Below are positions 59,777 to 64,000 of a DNA stretch of 64,000 bases, piece by piece. A program made the translations under genes and the position numbers. Source of the stretch: Isoetes taiwanensis (lineage: Eukaryota > Streptophyta > Lycopodiopsida > Isoetales > Isoetaceae); contig JAJEKV010000001.1 in assembly GCA_021234155.1 (NCBI GenBank), positions 38,550,826-38,614,825 of the forward strand, in the 5' to 3' direction. The notes beneath the pieces were generated by a model that saw only the letters and a program-made list of their open reading frames with translations, did not search any database and was not told the origin of the DNA. Within the stretch, counting starts at the first letter, position 1. Every line of letters starts with the position of its first letter.

Positions 59777-61515
59777 CTGCAAATCTTGAACATTTTACTG
59801 CTTTCTTATCATCCTCAGTAGACGATCTTATTCTCCTCTTCTTAGGTCGCCCTGGCAATCGAGTTATCTGTGGAGGAAGCATATCTGTGGCTGCCTCAAC
59901 TTCACCACTATGAACCACTGGAGAGATAACCCCTTCGTAAGTTGCATAGTACACGCACAACAGATATGCCTCATAGGTGTACATCTGCACTTGCTGTTTC
60001 TTGAATGGAATTGATGCAGCAGCATGGGCACAAGGAATTCCAGACTTCTGCCATCTCAAGCAAGAGCATGAACCAGCAGCTTGCACATTGACCACATGCT
60101 CATGTTTTGCAGTCACTATCTTAAACATAAATTCAGTAGATGGAAGGACCCTGTAATAACATGCACGAGCAATAGCAACTTTGATCGCATCATCTACTTC
60201 TTTCACAACTGCAAAAGGGCTCTGTCTAGCAGCCATCCATGCATCAAATCCTTCCTTTCGACGGTCATAAAACCATGTCATCATCTTGTCACAAATCATA
60301 GTCAACATGGACAGTACGGGCTTGTCTACTTCAAGCAGCCAAGAATTCAAAGATTCCGCAATGTTAGAGGTAAGATGACCAAACCGATGGCCTGGAAAGT
60401 ATGCTTATGCCCAATATCGAGGATGACGCATCTCATCGAGTAACCAAGTTTGAGCGACAGCGTTTGCAGTCCCAATTGCTTGTAAAACTTCTTGAAACTT
60501 GGGAATTGTGGCAGCGTTTGCAGTCCCAATTGCTTGTAAAACTTCTTGAAACTTGGGAATTGTTTCTACACGAGCTGTTTTCCACAACAACTTGACCGGC
60601 TCTATACTCTTAAATTCCTTTTTGAAATTCTCTGCTAAATGCCTCAGACAATATCCATGCACTGCATTCTCCCCAAAAACAGCTGACACTCCTTCCAATA
60701 TTCCTTTCTGTCGATCAGACAAAAAGACAACCGCTCTATTGAGTGCTAAAGAACCTTGTAACTGAGTTAAAAACCAACACCAGTTGCTATCATTCTCAAT
60801 GGCAACCCATGCATATGCTAGTGGAAACAAAGACCCACGAGCGTTAACCGCAACTGCAGTGAGCAAAATTCCTCTATACCTGCTTGTTAGGAATGTCCCA
60901 TCTAGGCCAATAACAGGCCGACAATGCCCAAATCTACTCAAACTCGCGCCAAAAGCAAAAAACATTCTTGTGAACCTTTTCTGCTCATCCTGCTGAACTG
61001 TACAAATACTACCAGGATTAGCATCCATTAACCTAGCGCAGTAGTCATTCAACCGCTGATAAGCTTCTTCATGTGAACCGTGAAGTTCAGCCATTGCATT
61101 CTCCTTTGCTAACCACGCAACACGGTAGCTTATCTCTACTCCATGCTCTCTTCGGACATCAGCAACAAGGTCTGAAGGTTTATAGCTTTGGTGCTCAAGG
61201 TTTTCCGTCACCCATTTTGAGTTAGCTTTCTTATTGTTTCTCTGATTAACTCCACCACAAGAATGCTCACCATCTATGCTCTTAATTATAACCTCAGCAC
61301 TATCTGGAAGTTTAGAAGCGTGGATCATCCATGGACAACCTTCAGCAGCACACTTTACTTTGTATCTAGAACGATCAGACTTAATCACTAATAATTCTAC
61401 ATGATCTTTGACGGCTTGATCTCGTACTGCAGCCTTGCATTCTTCAATTGAATCTATACTAAAGATACAAAGAAATTCATTGAAAACAAAAGAAGGTTGA
61501 GCTTTGAAACATCAT
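59777..61515 (-). pseudogene. MULE transposase (MuDR type), one in-frame stop
   Basis: Nuclear DDE transposase. Domains in order on the minus strand: N-terminal EECKAAVRDQAVKDHVELLV and SRYKVKCAAEGCPWMIHASK (Mutator DNA-binding domain, about 61460-61270), then the core with PVIGLDGTFLTSRYRGILLT (first Asp), AVVFLSDRQKGILEGV (second Asp) and VHGYCLRHLAENFKKEF, then SNIAESLNSWLL, a SWIM zinc finger (CSCLRWQKSGIPCAHA) and an AT-hook-like LPGRPKKRRIRS. One TAA at 60405-60407 (WA*AYFPG) interrupts an otherwise continuous frame of about 540 codons. An 18-residue unit TIPKFQEVLQAIGTANA(A) is exactly doubled by a 54-base duplication (60461-60568). The last exon ends at a donor (TTTGCAG|GTATTT), so a further 3' exon is probable. 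The start is uncertain. Confidence 0.92.
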
Positions 61516-62681
61516 ACCAGCCAAGGGGGATTCACCTTTGAGTGCCATACAAGATGCCTCAGTGACTCACAGGGGGGTTTTTTCGATCCATTTCCATATG
61601 TATATATTTGAGTTAGGGGGGTTTTGGCCACTACTTGGGGTAAATTTCTTATGGAAGGGGTCGAATTTGCATTTCAAAAAACCGTATATGGGGGTGTTTT
61701 GGGTCACCCTCTGCACGCACATGGCATACCCCCTTTTGTATAGGTGCAATGCCCAGGATACCAGCTTATAAATCCTCTAGCAGAAATCTGTTGGGCAGAA
61801 AAATTGAATAGGGAGAATCTGTTGGGCAGAAAAATTCAATAGCAAGTGAGTCATAGGAGGCTCTGAGAATATTCAGATACGTTCATGTGCATCTCCTATG
61901 CAAGTTGAGACGGTACTGTACAGAAATTCACAATCTGGATTCACATTCCTGTTAAATTCCTCTTTACGTCACCATTACAGGATTTTAATCCTGTTTTCCT
62001 AATCTGTGAATATAGGCATGTATGTTGGTGCCAAATGCCACTTGGCCATTTGTTTGACATGTACCTCATAGACAATTAGCTTGTAAAAACCAGAAACAAG
62101 GAGGCAAACAGATTGAACAAGTTTTTGCATGACACAACAGGAACAAAAAACAGCCACCATTACATTTAGTTCTACATCAGATGGTGTAATTGTCAATGCT
62201 GAAATGGGACGTTCTCAACCGGAGAATAGGGAAAGAAATGAGCAACGAAATTGAATAGGGAGAATTGTTTCAGATTACAGATTACTCAGATTCAAATTCC
62301 CATAATGCATGCATGAATTGCCAATAATGCATGCATGAATTGCCAGAATAGATCGATTCCTTGCTTCTCCTTACCTTACAAACCGGTGCTCTGTATTTGC
62401 TGGATGGGTTCACTGTTGAATTGCTGGACGTCAAGGTAAGTGGGTCTCCGTTCCTTCTGTTTCTTGGATCATTCTTATCCAGAATGAAAAATGGCATGCA
62501 GAAAACTGGGAGAATCAGGTTGGGGCTCCCGGATTCTGCAGGTCAGCGGGCTGGCAAGAATGCCCTCCCCCTTCCCGTTCCACATAACGTCTCCTCCAAC
62601 GGCAGCTTCCCTAATTTTCCCTCCGTTTCTCTAATCGCATCAACAGCAGCTTCCCTCTGTTTATCTAATCGTTTCTCTGCC

Positions 62682-62756
62682 CGTTGCCTGCCCGAAGGGC
62701 ATTTTGGGAATTTCAGGTTTCATACCCATTTCGCAAGGGCATTTGTGTAACTTCCC
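62682..62756 (-). repeat. MULE right TIR
   Basis: 75 bp, inverted counterpart of 59040-59134, ending GTAACTTCCC. Confidence 0.9.
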
Positions 62757-62765
62757 AAATATAAA

Positions 62766-63811
62766 TTGGCCTCAAAGCATGGTTGTTGCCCAAGTAAGTA
62801 ATTTAGTTTTTTAATGGTTTAAATACCATGGAGTAAAAGTGTGAGCACCCGATAAGCGGGGCTCACCAACACCGATTTAGGGGACAAAATAAATGGGCAC
62901 AAAAAATCTCTGTGCCCCTTCTCCCGCAGATCATCCGCTTTTTTATTCCATAAATTCCTTCATTCTGCACCTTAATCCGGCCTCCAAATCCCTGTTCATC
63001 CAAAATCATCGCCATTGCCTTTTGCACAGCATCCATCTTTCCTAGGTCTTATAAGAAATTTGATGTGCCATGTAATTTTTTACTGCAGCGACCCAATTCA
63101 ATCTCTTGACCTAGATGCTAATCTATCCAACGCATTGGTTGCATAATCCGAATCGAATATGACGTACTAAGAATTCAGCCTAGTCTGCTGGATATAATGC
63201 TCGGAATCAAATGCAGGATCAACGCTATGCAGTTCTGACTTAATCTGGGATGATGCAAAGCAATTCTATGAATAAGCTATATGAATGAATCAGTAATCCA
63301 TAAATACGCAGATATAAGATATACTTCAATTCTATACACAAATTCTAAGAAAATATGCAGGAAGCTTAGAAACAAAACTAATAAAATGATTGAGTAAATG
63401 AGCAGCTTGAAATAAAAGAGATTGGATTTTTGCGCACTTCAAATTTGAGGTTTGCGTAATTCAATTGTGTTAGTTTATGCAAGAATAGCTTGCACACAGG
63501 GGATTAAAAGTCAGGGGAGTGCAAATTGAATGGTGAATGGATAGCACTTCCCAGTTTAGAAATCTGAACTTGATTGAATGAAACTTGTTATTGAGAGAAT
63601 ACAAAAAAAAGGGTGCATCGGAAGCAAAAGAACATCACGGATGCGCCCCAAATCCAAACCAACATTTCTGGCGACAAAACAGGCAATATTTCTGTCTGAC
63701 ATCGGCCACCGAATGAGCAAGCATTCAGGGCGGCAGAACACAAACCAAATCTAACTAAATGCAGCAGCAATATCCACAAACCAGAAGCAATTAATTCTGC
63801 ATAAGCGGAAT
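62766..63811. other. Spacer, probably 3' flank of the SAUR-like gene
   Basis: No gene. 63440-63811 may be 3' UTR of the minus-strand reading frame that ends at 63812. Otherwise AT-rich with no recognised element. Confidence 0.4.
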
Positions 63812-64000
63812 TCACCAGGAAGTCCTGCTCTCATTTTCTACCAAAGCCAGCAGCTGCCGGAACAGAAGAACTTCATAAGAAACAGCTATGGCGCCGTCGT
63901 GCCGGAAACCCTGTTCTAGCAGAACCTTGAAAAGGGGATGATGCAAATGACGAGCTTCTACTTCAAATCTCTCCATGTCCTTACCAACATAAATCACGAA
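63812..64000 (-). CDS. SAUR family protein, C-terminal part (5' end outside window)
   Basis: SAUR proteins are small auxin-induced regulators that inhibit PP2C.D phosphatases at the plasma membrane. The minus-strand frame enters from the window edge as FVIYVGKDMERFEVEARHLH, goes on HPLFKVLLEQGFRHDGAIAV and SYEVLLFRQLLALVENES, and stops at 63812. 'YVG-x-x-x-x-R-F-x-V-x-x-x-x-L-x-H-P-L-F-x-x-L-L' is the SAUR core. Between LLEQ and F the usual AEEEFG block of about six residues is missing, leaving LLEQGFRHDG, an in-frame deletion. About 62 residues are visible; the N-terminal third lies beyond 64000. SAUR genes are usually intronless, which fits. Confidence 0.8.
   Translation of the reverse strand, partial: FVIYVGKDMERFEVEARHLHHPLFKVLLEQGFRHDGAIAVSYEVLLFRQLLALVENESRTSW

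Larger units (their letters stand above)
59031..62765 (-). mobile_element. MULE (Mutator-like element) with TIRs and 9-bp target duplication
   Basis: The element proper is 59040-62756 (3717 bp). It is flanked by AAATATAAA at 59031-59039 and 62757-62765, a perfect 9-bp target duplication as expected for Mutator. TIRs: left 59040-59134 starting GGAAAAGTTACTGAAATGCC, right 62682-62756 starting (inverted) GGGAAGTTACACAAATGCCC; both then read CTTGCGAAATGGG and later AATTCCCAAAATGCCCTTCG. The left TIR has an extra segment of about 20 bases (TAATTTACCAGATTACCC). The transposase is on the minus strand. Upstream of it (61540-62680) is non-coding, with a 38-base tandem repeat (AATCTGTTGGGCAGAAAAAT, 61785 and 61819) and a 21-base one (AATGCATGCATGAATTGCCA, 62303 and 62324). 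Confidence 0.95.

Overview
The window looks like nuclear DNA from a land plant with a large, transposon-rich genome. A fern or another seed-free plant fits best, but I cannot fix the species. Three plant gene families support this: a PIF-type bHLH factor with four clear introns, a plastid-type enolase fragment and a SAUR-like coding end. The mobile elements agree: Ty3/gypsy with chromodomain, TRIM, MULE, RVT-type LINEs, a tRNA-like SINE and a pogo-like transposon. AT content is high and most open frames are short shadows. Only the bHLH locus, the SAUR end and perhaps a few unrecognised exons look like host genes.

Layout. 1-6.2 kb: decayed 3' part of a Ty3/gypsy element with its whole 3' LTR. 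7.6-8.4 kb: intron-bearing enolase pseudogene fragment. 9-14 kb: LINE 3' end, a cytochrome P450 scrap, a duplicated exon-like segment. 14.4-16.6 kb: PIF-like bHLH gene, minus strand. 17.5-20.6 kb: head-to-tail stack of minus-strand LINE 3' ends, each ending in a long (TC)n tail, with a small TIR element inside one tail. 21.5-22.9 kb: old LINE carrying a complete TRIM (157-bp LTRs, 5-bp target duplication). 26-30 kb: more LINE pieces, a tRNA-like SINE and tandem duplications. 30.3-33.9 and 38.6-39.9 kb: two copies of a transposon family whose protein resembles the uncharacterised 'DUF7869' type. 40-41.5 kb: a run of unrelated minisatellites. 41.6-49.1 kb: an island of unrecognised ORFs separated by about 18 GC-rich palindromes. 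49.2-50.6 kb: LINE. 52.6-55.2 kb: pogo-like transposase with a very long C-terminal extension. 55.8-56.3 kb: foldback element. 59.0-62.8 kb: a nearly intact MULE with TIRs and a 9-bp target duplication. 63.8-64.0 kb: SAUR-like C-terminus running off the edge.

The most unusual part is the palindrome island. It has no transposon hallmark I recognise, its ORFs match nothing I know, and its palindromes occur singly, in a three-copy array and nested inside larger palindromes. The second most unusual is the LINE stack, whose arrangement suggests repeated insertion into (TC)n microsatellites. Apart from the transposons there is no sign of genes working together in a pathway. Coordinates of decayed elements are approximate, and family names rest on motif reading by eye.
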